From positions 46,215,601 to 46,279,600 of the forward strand of contig NC_092356.1 in assembly GCF_963676685.1 (NCBI RefSeq): a stretch of DNA of 64,000 bases, in the 5' to 3' direction. Positions 26,501-36,798 of the stretch are shown one piece after another. Positions within the stretch are counted from its first letter, which is position 1, and every line of letters starts with the position of its first letter. Source of the DNA: Mytilus edulis (Eukaryota; Mollusca; Bivalvia; Mytilida; Mytilidae). A model generated the notes under the pieces. The model saw only the letters and a program-made list of their open reading frames with translations. It had not been told where the DNA came from and made no database searches. Made by a program: the position numbers and the translations under genes.

Positions 26501-29500
26501 GAACTAGATGCACCTCTCAAGACAGATAGTTCCAATATATATATAACTCTGATATAGATTATTGTACTCACTTTCACATATCTCCCACTGAGTATTAGGG
26601 TGACAATAGCAAACTCCATATAAACAATATCCTCCTTTTGAGCATGAAACACCATGACAAGGATAGTCTGATAAAAGAATAACATGTTTTGTTTTAAGTT
26701 ATTTTGTTTTTGCATGTTCTTTGTTTTTCTTTTTTTTTGTAAATATATATGGATATGAATATGAATATAAGTATAATTGTATGAATACCAGTATATGAAA
26801 CATAGATAAAACTATATAAAAGCACTTGCATCTGCAACCATTGGATTGGTTCCTTTAAGTATTTTGAATGTTCGAGGACTTATAACAAATTCATTGAGTG
26901 TCCGCCTGTCATGTCATTTTATCATATTATAACTAGATTGAACAAAAATTGTATAAATTATTTAAAGCTCACAAACATAAAAAACTTAAATTGAAAATCG
27001 AAATAAAATGAAATGAAAAATAAAAGAAAAGAAAATATGAATTTCATGGTCGACGGAAGATGATGTTGATCAGAGACCGGAACGAGTTTACGTCTGATGT
27101 CTGTCATATTCCTGAAAAGATCTTTTTTGGGTCCGTTTGTTTTCCCAGTTTAACTATTTCAGATTTTTCATGTTGGGGTCTTTTAAATCCGACTATACAC
27201 TATTGTATTTTTTATACAGTTGTCTATTATTACTTATACCCATTTGGAATTAGTTGGATTGTGGATAGTTTTCACATTTGCTTTTATACCACATCTTGTT
27301 CTTTATTTTTCTCTATGTATCAATTAAAAATGATTTTGGGAATTGAAACAATATGGTAGAAATTAACAAACGGATGTGCAAATCTGAATTCAGCAGGGAA
27401 ACACAGAAAAAAGTCAAATGTGTCAATTTTCCTCTCCTGGATAACGGCTTATGCTCATTATATGTTTATGCTTCCATACATGCTTTGAGTATGATAAACA
27501 AGATACATTTAGTTTTGATGTCGTCGATTTTTATTTTCGGAATAACAACTTATGCTTCATTTATTAAAAACAAATGTGAAGGTTTTGTAAAATATTCATA
27601 TGAGGATATATTTATCATTTTTTGAAAGAAATCATGAACCACACCCGATAATGATACAAAAAAGAAAAATATTGTACATGAAAGACTCAAGACATATGCT
27701 CGATTATTATTTAATTTTAATTTTTTTTAGATCAATTACTGGGATCAACCTGCCATTGTTTTCTTAAAATGTGCTGTACGAAGTCAGGTAAATGGCAGTT
27801 GTTAACTTGCAGTTAGTTTTTGTGTGAGTTGCATCGTCGTTTGTTTTTGTTACACTTCAGTGTTTCTGTTGAATCGTTGTTTTCCTATTATAGTTGATGT
27901 GTTTTTCTGTTATAGTTAATGTGTCCCTCGGTTTAAGGTTGAGACCTGGATTTGTTTTCTCTCAATCGATTTATATGACTTTCGAACATTGACTTACAGT
28001 TTTGACACTGATCACCTGAAAATCCAGTTGTACAAGAGCAATGTCCGTCATTACAAGATCCTCCATTTTTACAAGTTATACCAGCACATGTATTATCTAA
28101 AACACGATATAAACTTATTTGGTATTTATTAAAGAGAACAGATATGATGCATACAACTATAAGGTATCAAATTAGACGTTTTAACGCAACAGGAATGTTA
28201 GTGATGTACAAAAAAAAACAAACAAGCAGAATTCAAAGATCTAGAGTGAAAAAATGACACAAAATTAAAAATATATATACTTGCAGATACAACATCAAAT
28301 AAATGTAATGAATCATAATTCTCATGATAGTAATTATATAATACTTTACCAGTATTTTTTCCAAAAATACAAAATCCATACACACAAAATCCACCATTGT
28401 GACACACCTTATTGTGACATGGATCCCCTCAAGAAAATAAAAGAAGTATAAAATAGTCATATAGATATGAAATTGAAAATAGAAGTGGGGAATGTGTCAA
28501 AGAGACAACAACCCGACCATAGAGCAGACACCAGCCGAAGGTCACCAATAGGTCTCTAATGCAGCGGGAAACTCCCGCATCCACATGCATCCTTCAGCTG
28601 GCCCCTAAACAGATGTGTTTACTAGTTCAGTGAAATATACATCTCTTATGCAGATGGTGAGTATTTGTTAAAGTTATAATTATGTGAGATAATGATGTTA
28701 GTTTATTTGTTTTGTGTTAATTGAACATTTTTATTAGATTGGTTCAAATGAATTAAATTGATTTCTCAGTTTGAAAATTATTTTCACTTCTTTGACGTCA
28801 TACAACAATAGTTGTTGTTAAGTCTTTCTCGATGAAATCGCATCAAAGCAAATTGTGATTGTGTAGAAAAAGATATAGTTCACTACATTTTTCTGCATTA
28901 ATCCCATTAAAAAGATTCATTATAAATGTAATAAAAACAATAACTTTAAAATTAAAACATAGGAAAACTCGTGATCACTGTAAATAATAACGCTGGCTGA
29001 ATATACTAAATCTTTTCAAGGCAATTTTGCAGGCAAAATGGTGATGATATTTAGTCAATTATTTTGACGACCGGACTAAATACTCTTTTCGGTACACAGT
29101 TGATAATTTTCGATTTCAGTAGAGATATCAATATCTAGAGAGAAATACACCGTTGGTTCTTAACCTATGCATACGAGTTTCAACTCTCCATTGTTACGAT
29201 TTTCCAATAATTTCTCCATCTGATTGAATTGGAAGTTGTTCCTGTGTAATGATAACTGCTCCTTATTCCCGTTATTATGTTGATTAATACATGTAAACAT
29301 AAGGAAAGCAGCAGCCGCCTGTATGTATATTTGTATATAATTATCCTTGTTATTCTATATTTGCATGAAATATTAAATTTGAATTTGACTTACATTTTCC
29401 ACAATGTGGACCGTAGTACTGGGGTTTACAAACACAGTTGCCATTTTCACAATGTCCACCATGCAGACAAAATTGAGTAATACAAGCCAAACCACCTATG

Positions 29501-32183
29501 GATATAATATTTTGTAAGTTTCAAAAGATTTTATAAAAGGACGCTTACCATGAACAATGTTTTATAAAAGAATGCTTACCATGAACAATGTTAATGACGG
29601 TCCCCTGGTATCTTTCGTCCCTCTTTTACAGTTGGTGTCTTATTTTCAATTTTCAAACAATGTCTATGGAAGAAAGCATGTTCATAACGCCAATAGATGA
29701 CTTTGCTTTGTGGGAATAGAATCATTTAAGAATATTCGACACAAAATATATGATATGAAATATTTTTCAAGTAAAATAAATGCTTTACAAAACACGAAGC
29801 TATTTTATGTAGTTCAGAATAAAAAATTAAAGTTTACTACGCCCGTTATATTATGTTTAAGTTTGACAACTGCTATTATATAATCATACCATCAAGTAAA
29901 AACCTCTTCTCTTTCACATTTACACCTGCAAATGTAAAAGTAGAATACAGCTGGGGTGTGTAATTTTTCCCCACCTCTTGTTTTATCATTTGTACTGCCA
30001 ATTTATACTTTATGTATTGATGGTCAGTATCTTTGGATTAAATCAACAATTAAAACATTGAATGTTTAATACAAATATGAATGACACTGAATTTATTATA
30101 AAAGTATATGTTTTCTGATTTCATACATATGTTTGTACTTTATTTGGATTTTTTTGACTTTTTTGGATTCGAGCGTCACTGATGAGTCTTTTGTAGACGA
30201 AACGAGGCGTTTATAGTAAATACAAGTTTAATCCTGGTATCTAAGATGCGTTTATGCATGTTATATAGATAGTAGGAAAATTATCACTTTCTTTTTTTTA
30301 CACTGGTTGGTAATAGACAAAACCTAAAGACAAAAACCGAATTCTGTTAATCAACACATTTTATATTTTTGTTTGCTGTTTACTTTTGCTTACCGCAACA
30401 GTTGTTTTCACAGAAGCCATCTTTTCGTCGTACCCATATTTGCGTTTTAACATCAAAGTTCTGTAAATCAAGTAAACATTTGAGTCAGGAAACTAGTTTG
30501 CATATTCTTGATTTCTTGATAACTTGCTTGCTTGATTGATAGTTGGTGTTTTGCCGCTGCTTTGAAGCGCCACTTTTGTGCTATTTCGTGACGGCAAGTT
30601 TTTATTGATGGAGGAAGCCTGAGTGCCGAGAAAACCACTGAGCTTCGATAGAAAAATTTGCAATCCTACTCAATTAAGATTGGAGTCGAGCGCACCCGCA
30701 CGAGCAGGATTCGAACTCACAGCCTCAGTGTTGACACGCTGTGATTGCAGTAGTAGACTCTCTTAGACTACTTGGCCTCCGAAGCCCAACATGCTTACTT
30801 GAATATGGTTTTCAAAATCGTTTTATTGTCTTTCATTGTTAAGAAAAACAGACAATTTGTTCAAAACCATGTAAAAGTAAAGCGAAATGTACCAAATAGA
30901 CATGAAAACTCATGAGTCGAAAAAGAGCTATCAATGCCATAATGAAAACAAAACCAAACAAAAGACGACAAATGCCAAACGACATTATGCAAACATGACA
31001 TAGAAAACTAAAGACTGAGTAACACTATCCCAACACATGAAAAACCAACCATGGGTAGTCTAAAGGAATTAAAACTTTGTCGAAACCTTTGGTGAACATT
31101 TCTGGATAAATTAGTATTTTGATTATGGAGGACACTTTTGTTAATCAATATTGGTACGCGTGTTGACTTGATAATGTTTTAAATGAATATTTAAAAAAAA
31201 AAAACGTTTGCACACATCAGAATCGATATCGGATCAATGTGTATCTATCGTTCAGCTATCGTTACATTTGTACATTTGAAATCTTCATATCTGTATATTA
31301 TGAGAAATTCTCAATTTTGTGCATATCCTATGTTCTGAATAATAAGTGTGAAAATTATGTTCTATCATTTATTTTTACTAAAAACATCTTTAAAAGAATA
31401 GATCCATATTGATGTAAATACACACAGGCATTTTCGTGTCACACCGGACGTTTCCACATTCGACGAAATTTACAAAAAAAAACATATCAAAAGTTAACAT
31501 TTCACACACCTATTCGTTTTGTAATTTTTTACAGCACGGGGTCGATAAACACCTCAATCCAACAGTATTATTATCACAGAATTCAGTACTTTTTTATTAA
31601 TACGATTAATGACATACTTCTCTGTTAAATTGATCGAGTTATAAAGAAAACTAAGGTTTCAAATCAGGTAAAGTTGACCTTACATTAATACGGCTATGAA
31701 CGTTAGGACCTTTTTGGTTATATATCTTCTTCAGTTCTAATACATCCTTCACTTTCAAACATTTCACTTTGAGCGTTCCTGATGAAGCTTATTCCAGAAA
31801 AGAGTTTGGAGGCTGTGTTTACGGAGGGTAATAAACGAACAAAATTATTAAATAAATGAAGAAATAAACATATAGATAAATTATTAATTAAAATGATCAA
31901 AATAGATAATTATGAATCTGTTTATAATACTTCGTTACAAACTGTAACTTACCAAAGATTCCGAACTAGCACGAACACTAATGAGATGTTCTTCGTCGAC
32001 TTTCTTTATCAAACCAGTAAACATTAAATCATCTTTTACATCAGTACAATTGTGCTTCATTTCTTTCAATGTCCAATACTCTAAACATTTCATTGAGTCA
32101 TTGGGTAAAAACGCACATGGATAATTTTCTACTGCAGCATAACAATGTACTAGATTGACAACAAAAATCCACAATAAAAACAT
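14446..32183 (-). CDS. Gene 1: secreted multi-EGF protein, 3' end not found
   Basis: This is a multi-exon gene read from 32,183 leftward. Eleven main exons and three 9-nt microexons join in one frame of about 405 codons. The order is signal peptide, N-terminal module with a CC motif, five compact EGF-like exons of the C-x4-C-x5-C-x4-C-x-C-x8-C type (one degenerate), then four classical EGF exons of exactly 105 nt. Every exon after exon 2 starts and ends in phase 1. Each has an AG acceptor and a GTAAG-, GTGAG- or GTATR-type donor, apart from the GTTAGA donor of exon 10 and the GTAAAG donor of exon 4. It is a paralogue of gene 2. A secreted or extracellular-matrix role is inferred from the signal peptide and EGF modules; I do not recognise the specific protein. 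The last exon found ends at a consensus donor, so more exons should lie to the left. Confidence 0.8.
14910..15070. repeat. Dispersed repeat R4
   Basis: Blocks such as 'AAGAGACAAACAACAGTACA' and 'AACATAGAAAACTAAA' recur at 18,430-18,720, 24,050-24,200, 30,890-31,060 and, inverted, at 32,460-32,640. It is intronic here, between exon 11 and the microexon. Confidence 0.55.
15167..15175 (-). CDS. Gene 1 microexon (9 nt) between exons 10 and 11
   Basis: TTACCAATC lies between a T-rich TTATTACAG acceptor and GTAAGTACA. It is phase 1-1 and adds V-T-N. Confidence 0.6.
15652..15756 (-). CDS. Gene 1 exon 10: EGF-like (105 nt)
   Basis: A phase 1-1 exon: CHPDPCSGQGSCLNSPAGY, then TCHCNKGYTGKQC. It has six cysteines. 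The donor is GTTAGA, weaker than those of its neighbours. Confidence 0.85.
16328..16336 (-). CDS. Gene 1 microexon (9 nt) between exons 9 and 10
   Basis: TTATTGATT lies between AATTTCAG and GTGAGTATT. It is phase 1-1 and adds V-I-D. Six of nine bases match both other microexons at the positions T, T, -, -, -, -, A, T, -. Confidence 0.6.
17135..17239 (-). CDS. Gene 1 exon 9: EGF-like (105 nt)
   Basis: A phase 1-1 exon: CHPDPCNRNGHCTNSPSGF, then SCFCQNGYTGSTC. It has six cysteines and a GTATAG donor. It is closely similar to exon 10. Confidence 0.85.
17760..17768 (-). CDS. Gene 1 microexon (9 nt) between exons 8 and 9
   Basis: TTGTTGATC lies between CTCTTGCAG and GTAAGTATT. It is phase 1-1 and adds V-V-D to the linker. 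Two equal-length counterparts occupy the next two introns. Confidence 0.6.
18046..18150 (-). CDS. Gene 1 exon 8: EGF-like (105 nt)
   Basis: A phase 1-1 exon: CLPNQCSVHGKCINLQTRF, then SCTCDTGYTGITC. It has six cysteines with the classical EGF C-terminal pattern C-x-C-x2-GYTG-x2-C. It is the first of four exons of identical length. Confidence 0.85.
19050..20343 (+). mobile_element. 1.29-kb poly(A) retrocopy inserted in BEL gag
   Basis: The insert is flanked by the 13-bp direct repeat AAGAAAGTGCTGA (19,037-19,049 and 20,344-20,356). It ends in about 22 A, preceded by ATTAAA at 20,305-20,310. Removing it rejoins the gag reading frame. No long open frame lies inside, but the dispersed repeat R1 tail is present at 20,080-20,163. 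These are the marks of target-primed reverse transcription of a polyadenylated RNA. The source could be a noncoding transcript, a long 3' UTR or a nonautonomous LINE. Confidence 0.85.
20400..20870 (+). pseudogene. BEL/Pao gag N-terminal fragment
   Basis: A 156-codon frame with the block LPKLTLPMFNGEILTWQTFW, the conserved opening of the DUF1759-type gag domain, followed by a helical 'YLKSQLV' segment. A frameshift near 20,850 moves the continuation into the next frame. Confidence 0.8.
20849..21841 (+). pseudogene. BEL/Pao gag C-terminal part, zinc knuckles and protease
   Basis: A 330-codon frame holds three C-x2-C-x3-H-x4-C knuckles: CIFCQNLHDTAKC (residues 160-172), CFNCLGSHRSVDC (191-203) and CRQCHQKHHTSLC (209-221). 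The aspartic protease block HILFDEGAQRSFVTEEL follows from residue 279. The usual D-[ST]-G active-site triad reads D-E-G here; I believe this variant occurs in some BEL families, so it is not proof of inactivation. The frame ends at TAG, and homologous coding continues in other frames to 22,211. Confidence 0.85.
22234..22300 (-). repeat. tRNA-like SINE head or tRNA pseudogene
   Basis: On the minus strand an A-box-like GTCTAGTGGTTAGTGC and a B-box-like GATTCGATCC stand about 30 bases apart, as in tRNA-derived promoters. The acceptor and T stems do not close, so it is not a functional tRNA. A 12-C run precedes it on the plus strand, and a hammerhead-like repeat abuts it. Confidence 0.6.
22301..22380 (+). 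ncRNA. Hammerhead-like repeat copy, damaged core
   Basis: GCGTC, then CTGATGA (22,308-22,314), stem II GTCT/AGAC around TATGT, then AAAA where the catalytic core needs GAAA. The 3' flank GGTGTATCAAATTTAAAGCC aligns with the intact copy at 47,831. The core change predicts loss of self-cleavage. Confidence 0.5.
22910..23005 (-). CDS. Gene 1 exon 7: compact EGF-like
   Basis: A 96-nt phase 1-1 exon: DPCHNVSCMKGGYCVKGVCY, then CPNNNQWLPC. It has the same length and donor type (GTGAGT) as exon 6. Confidence 0.85.
24020..24276. repeat. Repeat R4 copy followed by the 3' flank of a Penelope-like fragment
   Basis: The R4 block 'AAGACGAACAGACAAATAAT' is followed by 'TTTGGTAGATCAGATT' and 'GAAGTTACGACACAAAGAAC'. 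The last part matches 52,310-52,370 and 12,515-12,535, which lie beyond the reverse-transcriptase coding end. The BEL element B splits this fragment. Confidence 0.6.
24277..24418 (+). repeat. Element B left LTR
   Basis: It begins TATCGTAAATACCGC and ends CCACTTTATGATG. It contains the CACGTCACCTTGACGTG block (24,329-24,345), a near-palindrome that also occurs in the right LTR. Confidence 0.7.
24458..25021 (+). pseudogene. Element B gag N-terminal frame (187 codons)
   Basis: It opens MKAVRAGHKGAVTKLLKK, homologous to the damaged gag start of element A at 18,943. A coiled-coil-like segment follows, then a Q/S/T-rich linker up to KYQLPKVP. Near 24,925 the sequence jumps to the pol tail in another frame. 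Confidence 0.75.
24928..25115 (+). pseudogene. Element B pol C-terminal tail
   Basis: The frame reads GGDGLARFAVIRTRNG, then PITKLYPLEV, the block that usually ends BEL/Pao pol after the integrase, and stops at 25,115. It joins directly to gag, showing a large internal deletion. Confidence 0.7.
25286..25427 (+). repeat. Element B right LTR
   Basis: It matches 24,277-24,418 along its length, with scattered substitutions. The preceding bases (GTGCTGCCCCCAGCA) are not a purine tract. Confidence 0.7.
25428..25805 (-). mobile_element. Penelope-like RT fragment (host of element B)
   Basis: The minus-strand frame at 25,382-25,642 reads YIYQLIQYSRTC, then SSLRKFYGRHHELVGRYKI, the C-terminal part of the family at 12.5 kb. 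Further homology to 25,800 is out of frame. It is inactive. Confidence 0.7.
25905..26043. repeat. Tandem duplication of a ~66-bp unit
   Basis: Two copies of 'TTCCGGCCCATTATTGTAG' to 'CCATTGGTTTCATCCT' lie head to tail, nearly identical. It is intronic in gene 1. Confidence 0.85.
26572..26667 (-). CDS. Gene 1 exon 6: compact EGF-like
   Basis: A 96-nt phase 1-1 exon: YPCHGVSCSKGGYCLYGVCY, then CHPNTQWEIC. All six cysteines are present. It is most similar to exon 7 (shared SC-x-KGGYC-x-x-GVCYC), which suggests a local exon duplication. The donor is GTGAGT. Confidence 0.85.
26668..27997. other. Gene 1 intron 5, no further feature
   Basis: The plus-strand frames at 27,060 and 27,353 are AT-rich and lack recognisable domains. 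A degenerate R1 tail ('TTATACCACATCTTG') lies near 27,285. Confidence 0.45.
27998..28096 (-). CDS. Gene 1 exon 5: compact EGF-like
   Basis: A 99-nt phase 1-1 exon with six cysteines: CAGITCKNGGSCNDGHCSC, then TTGFSGDQC. The acceptor is TTTTAG and the donor GTAAGT. Confidence 0.85.
28350..28427 (-). CDS. Gene 1 exon 4: truncated EGF-like
   Basis: A 78-nt phase 1-1 exon reading DPCHNKVCHNGGFCVYGFC, then IFGKNT. The first four cysteines align with the neighbours, but the fifth is replaced (FCIF) and the sixth is absent. The acceptor (TTCTTGAG) and donor (GTAAAG) are weaker than those of the neighbours, so the exon may be skipped or decaying. Confidence 0.6.
28485..28615 (+). repeat. Dispersed repeat R3
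   Basis: The block 'GGGGAATGTGTCAAAGAGAC' is followed by 'AACAACCCGACC', 'CCGAAGGTCACCAA' and 'TTCAGCTGGCCCCTAAACA'. Related copies are at 36,965-37,110 and 58,495-58,640, and inverted at 10,440-10,520. Confidence 0.65.
28785..28870. mobile_element. Partial copy of the 54-kb fold-back element
   Basis: 'GACGTCATACAACAATAG' and 'CAAAGCAAATTGTGATTGTG' follow the order seen at 54,333-54,405. Confidence 0.5.
29394..29495 (-). CDS. Gene 1 exon 3: compact EGF-like
   Basis: A 102-nt phase 1-1 exon with six cysteines: ACITQFCLHGGHCENGNCVC, then KPQYYGPHC. The spacing matches the short tenascin/teneurin-like EGF form. The donor is GTAAGT. Confidence 0.85.
29516..29581. repeat. 31-bp tandem duplication
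   Basis: Two head-to-tail copies of 'TTTTATAAAAGRAYGCTTAC' plus 'CATGAACAATG'. Each carries an inverse donor-like GTAAGC, but no exon fits. Confidence 0.8.
30130..30245 (+). ncRNA. Hammerhead-like repeat copy, intact core
   Basis: GCGTC (30,173-30,177), CTGATGA (30,179-30,185), stem II GTCT/AGAC closing TTTGT, GAAA (30,199-30,202), then ACG able to pair with the upstream CGT. Core and stem II are intact. The 3' flank TTTAATCCTGGTATC matches the family. Helix I is very weak or absent. Confidence 0.55.
30394..30460 (-). CDS. Gene 1 exon 2: CC-motif module
   Basis: This 67-nt exon lies between a TTTACAG-type acceptor and a GTAAGC donor and reads NFDVKTQIWVRRKDGFCENN followed by CC. Gene 2 exon 2 gives VWVRKADGHCTMNCC. 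The shared pattern W-V-R-[KR]-x-DG-x-C-x3-CC, next to the exon 1 homology, defines a two-exon N-terminal module. The exon ends in phase 1, setting the frame for all EGF exons. Confidence 0.8.
30530..30795 (-). mobile_element. tRNA-derived SINE, minus strand
   Basis: The minus strand opens with GGAGGCCAAGTAGTCTAAGAG (A-box region, tRNA-Leu-like) and GAGTTCGAATCC (B box, plus-strand complement at 30,708-30,719). Downstream come a GGTTTTCTCGGCAC block and GGCTTCCTCCATCAAT, a central domain shared by many invertebrate SINEs. It sits in the intron between gene 1 exons 1 and 2. Confidence 0.7.
30890..31952. other. Gene 1 intron 1: repeat R4 then unassigned sequence
   Basis: R4 blocks are at 30,895-31,060. 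Near 31,770 'GAGCGTTCCTGATGAAGCTT' resembles a second hammerhead-like motif family, but its core and stem are not convincing. Nothing else is assigned. Confidence 0.4.
31953..32183 (-). CDS. Gene 1 exon 1: signal peptide and N-terminal module
   Basis: Seventy-seven codons open MFLLWIFVVNLVHCYA, a clear signal peptide, and end at a GTAAGT donor in phase 0. The mature part has CAFLPNDSMKCLEYWTL and a run of acidic and amide residues. Gene 2 exon 1 is also exactly 77 codons and shares the C-x-F-x-PN-x-S, CL-[ED]-[YF]-W-T, KD-x-x-x-F-[TS]-GL and ISV blocks. This makes the start choice secure. The domain itself is not one I can name. Confidence 0.85.
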
Positions 32184-32302
32184 TCTCTAGTTGCGTCTGT
32201 AAATAATTAAGATGAATAAAATTTGAAAATATGCAACTGTTATATATTTTTTTCTTTCACCACTTATTTGCCAAAAATAATGGATGTGCATATCATAGTG
32301 TC

Positions 32303-34899
<2,597 letters not shown>

Positions 34900-35321
34900 G
34901 TAAACATTGTATAGGATCATTATTTAGCAAAACAAATGGTACATATTGCAGATTAACAAAGCAAATAAACACGTTTTAGTAATAGATATTTCAATTTTTG
35001 ATTTCAGTATGCAATATATGTATAGTAAAACGAACATTAATTAATGACAGTAGATCGAAACTGTATTTTTTCCGGCATTTTAAGTCTTATTCTGAGACGA
35101 GAAAAGTATGTTATTCCTTCACTCATTAAAGTCAATAGCTGTTGCTTTATCTCAGCCGCATTATAAATCAACCTATCAGAATCTATTTGTGATAAGTATT
35201 TTTTCAAGATGGCGTGTATGTCGACAAACTTATATTGATACGAAGCAACAACCAAGATCCTATGATACTATGCAAATGAAAACAAAAGTAGAAAACTATT
35301 TTCTACATATATTGGTTTCAA

Positions 35322-35670
35322 CATGTTGATGCCACTGCTGAAGAAAGCTCGCACCATAGGGTATGATCCAGTCTAGTATTTAATATTTTTGTATTGACAT
35401 GTAATAGCATTTTAATGTTCATTTTGCATGTACTGTTTAAAATTATACCTTGAATTATTCAATTTATTTAGGTTTTTCTATCCATGGGTTAGACTACATT
35501 GCATTTGCTGTAATTAGCTAAACTTTTCTGAATATAGAATTTTTAAGCTTTCCTACTTCGCATTTAATTTTGTCGCAGAATTGCTTTGATTCGAGAGCCA
35601 CAAATGAAACTTATTTGGACGAAGAAGTGTCTCGTGTAACAAATTATAAGCCTTATGTATACCTTTAATC
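35322..35670 (+). repeat. Hammerhead-family repeat, longer decayed copy (U1)
   Basis: It starts near 'TTGATGCCACTGCTGAAG' and ends with a decayed motif near 35,590 (CAAATGAAACTTATTTGGACGAAG), where both core words are altered. The U3 counterpart is at 56,866-57,190. It indicates that the short hammerhead copies are 3' ends of a unit a few hundred bp long. Confidence 0.5.
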
Positions 35671-36009
35671 GGGTTTAATTAAATAATAAGATTCGTGTTA
35701 GTGGTATTTTTATTTTGTTTTGAGTCTGCATCCATTCGTCATAACTCTAGGTATATGCTACCTTGTAATCGACAACCATCCAGTTGTTGTTGAAGGTTTT
35801 GCTGTTGTTACATGCATAGTGGATTTAGAACCTGTAAAATGCAAATATCTAAAATTAGAATTATACTCTGTTAATGTTTGTAGTACGAGCTAACGCAAAC
35901 AGATATACATATTTCAAGAAATCCCTTCGATTTGAGTCTTACTGACCTCATTTAATCATTATGTTATAAACATTAACGCATTATTATGAATCTCATGTCT
36001 ATAAACAGT

Positions 36010-36270
36010 AAAATAACAGCAATACTAAATACCCAGGAAAATTAAAAAAACGGAAAGTACGTCATCAAATGACCAAATCAAAAGCACAAACACATCAAAC
36101 GAATGGATAACAACTGTCATAATCCTGATTGGATACATGCATTTTCTTATGTAGAAAATGGTGGATTAAACCTGGTTTTATAGCTAGCAAAACCTCTTAC
36201 TTGTATGACAGTTGCATAAAATTCTCTCATAAAAGGGCCATTGAACAAAAAGCCTTCGTGTTTCCGAGGA
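36010..36270 (+). repeat. Dispersed repeat R2
   Basis: Blocks 'CATCAAACGAATGGA', 'GTAGAAAATGGTGGATTAAA' and 'CTCATAAAAGGGCCATTGAA' occur in order. Other copies are at 38,415-38,680, 43,590-43,800 (inverted), 47,690-47,990 (interrupted), 49,300-49,490 (inverted) and 57,540-57,770. Confidence 0.65.
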
Positions 36271-36429
36271 CGCTAACAAAGAGATTTAAACCTGTTAACT
36301 CGAATATATATAAATATCAAAATAAATAACTAAAAGGAATGAAATTCTATAAAGACTGCTATTTTCGTCATATTCTATATACATGAACTAAGATTTTCTA
36401 ATTCATTTATTTTACCACCCTGTTCAGTA

Positions 36430-36560
36430 CATTTCCTCATAATGTAAATATATTCTTATAAATTTTCAGAAAGAAATTTCCGTAATGTGAATTTCAGAGA
36501 AAATTTTCCGTTATGTGAATTTCAGAAAGAAGTTTTCGTAATTTGAATATCCGAACGTAA
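36430..36560. repeat. ~31-bp tandem repeat downstream of gene 2
   Basis: Three to four copies of TTCAGAAAGAAATTTCCGTA plus ATGTGAAT, degenerate. It is conserved at 57,980-58,090 in U3. Confidence 0.8.
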
Positions 36561-36670
36561 TGTCCGTATTACTTATTTCATTCAATGAGTGTACATGCAC
36601 TTTTTCAAAATTTCTTTCGTAAATCATTATAACTGAATGTAAAATCCATTTTAATGAATTAATATAAACT

Positions 36671-36798
36671 TTAAATATACACACTGCAAGTACCACAGCT
36701 GACTGGGCAGTATTGGCTTACAGGTGATGAGCAAACCATGTGGTCCTGACAATTTACAAATTTACTATCAGCACATGGCTTCTGTGTGGTGATTGGCA
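36671..36798 (-). CDS. Gene 2 exon: ShKT module B, probable terminal exon
   Basis: The acceptor ATATTACAG precedes PITTQKPCADSKFVNCQD, then CSSPVSQYCPVSCGTC. The frame runs four codons past the last cysteine to TAA at 36,671. A GTGTGT donor-like site right after the last cysteine (exon end 36,685) is an alternative, matching the phase 1 exit of module A. The U3 copy also keeps a stop at the same place. Confidence 0.75.

Noticed and set aside
31765-31815. Second type of hammerhead motif (CCTGATGAAGCTT...)
   Set aside because: The stem II pairing and the GAAA word do not line up; similar decayed traces at 38,010-38,060 and 53,590 are too degenerate.
35037-35255. 72-codon minus-strand frame conserved between U1 and U3
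   Set aside because: The U3 counterpart carries stops and frameshifts, so conservation reflects recent duplication, not coding constraint.
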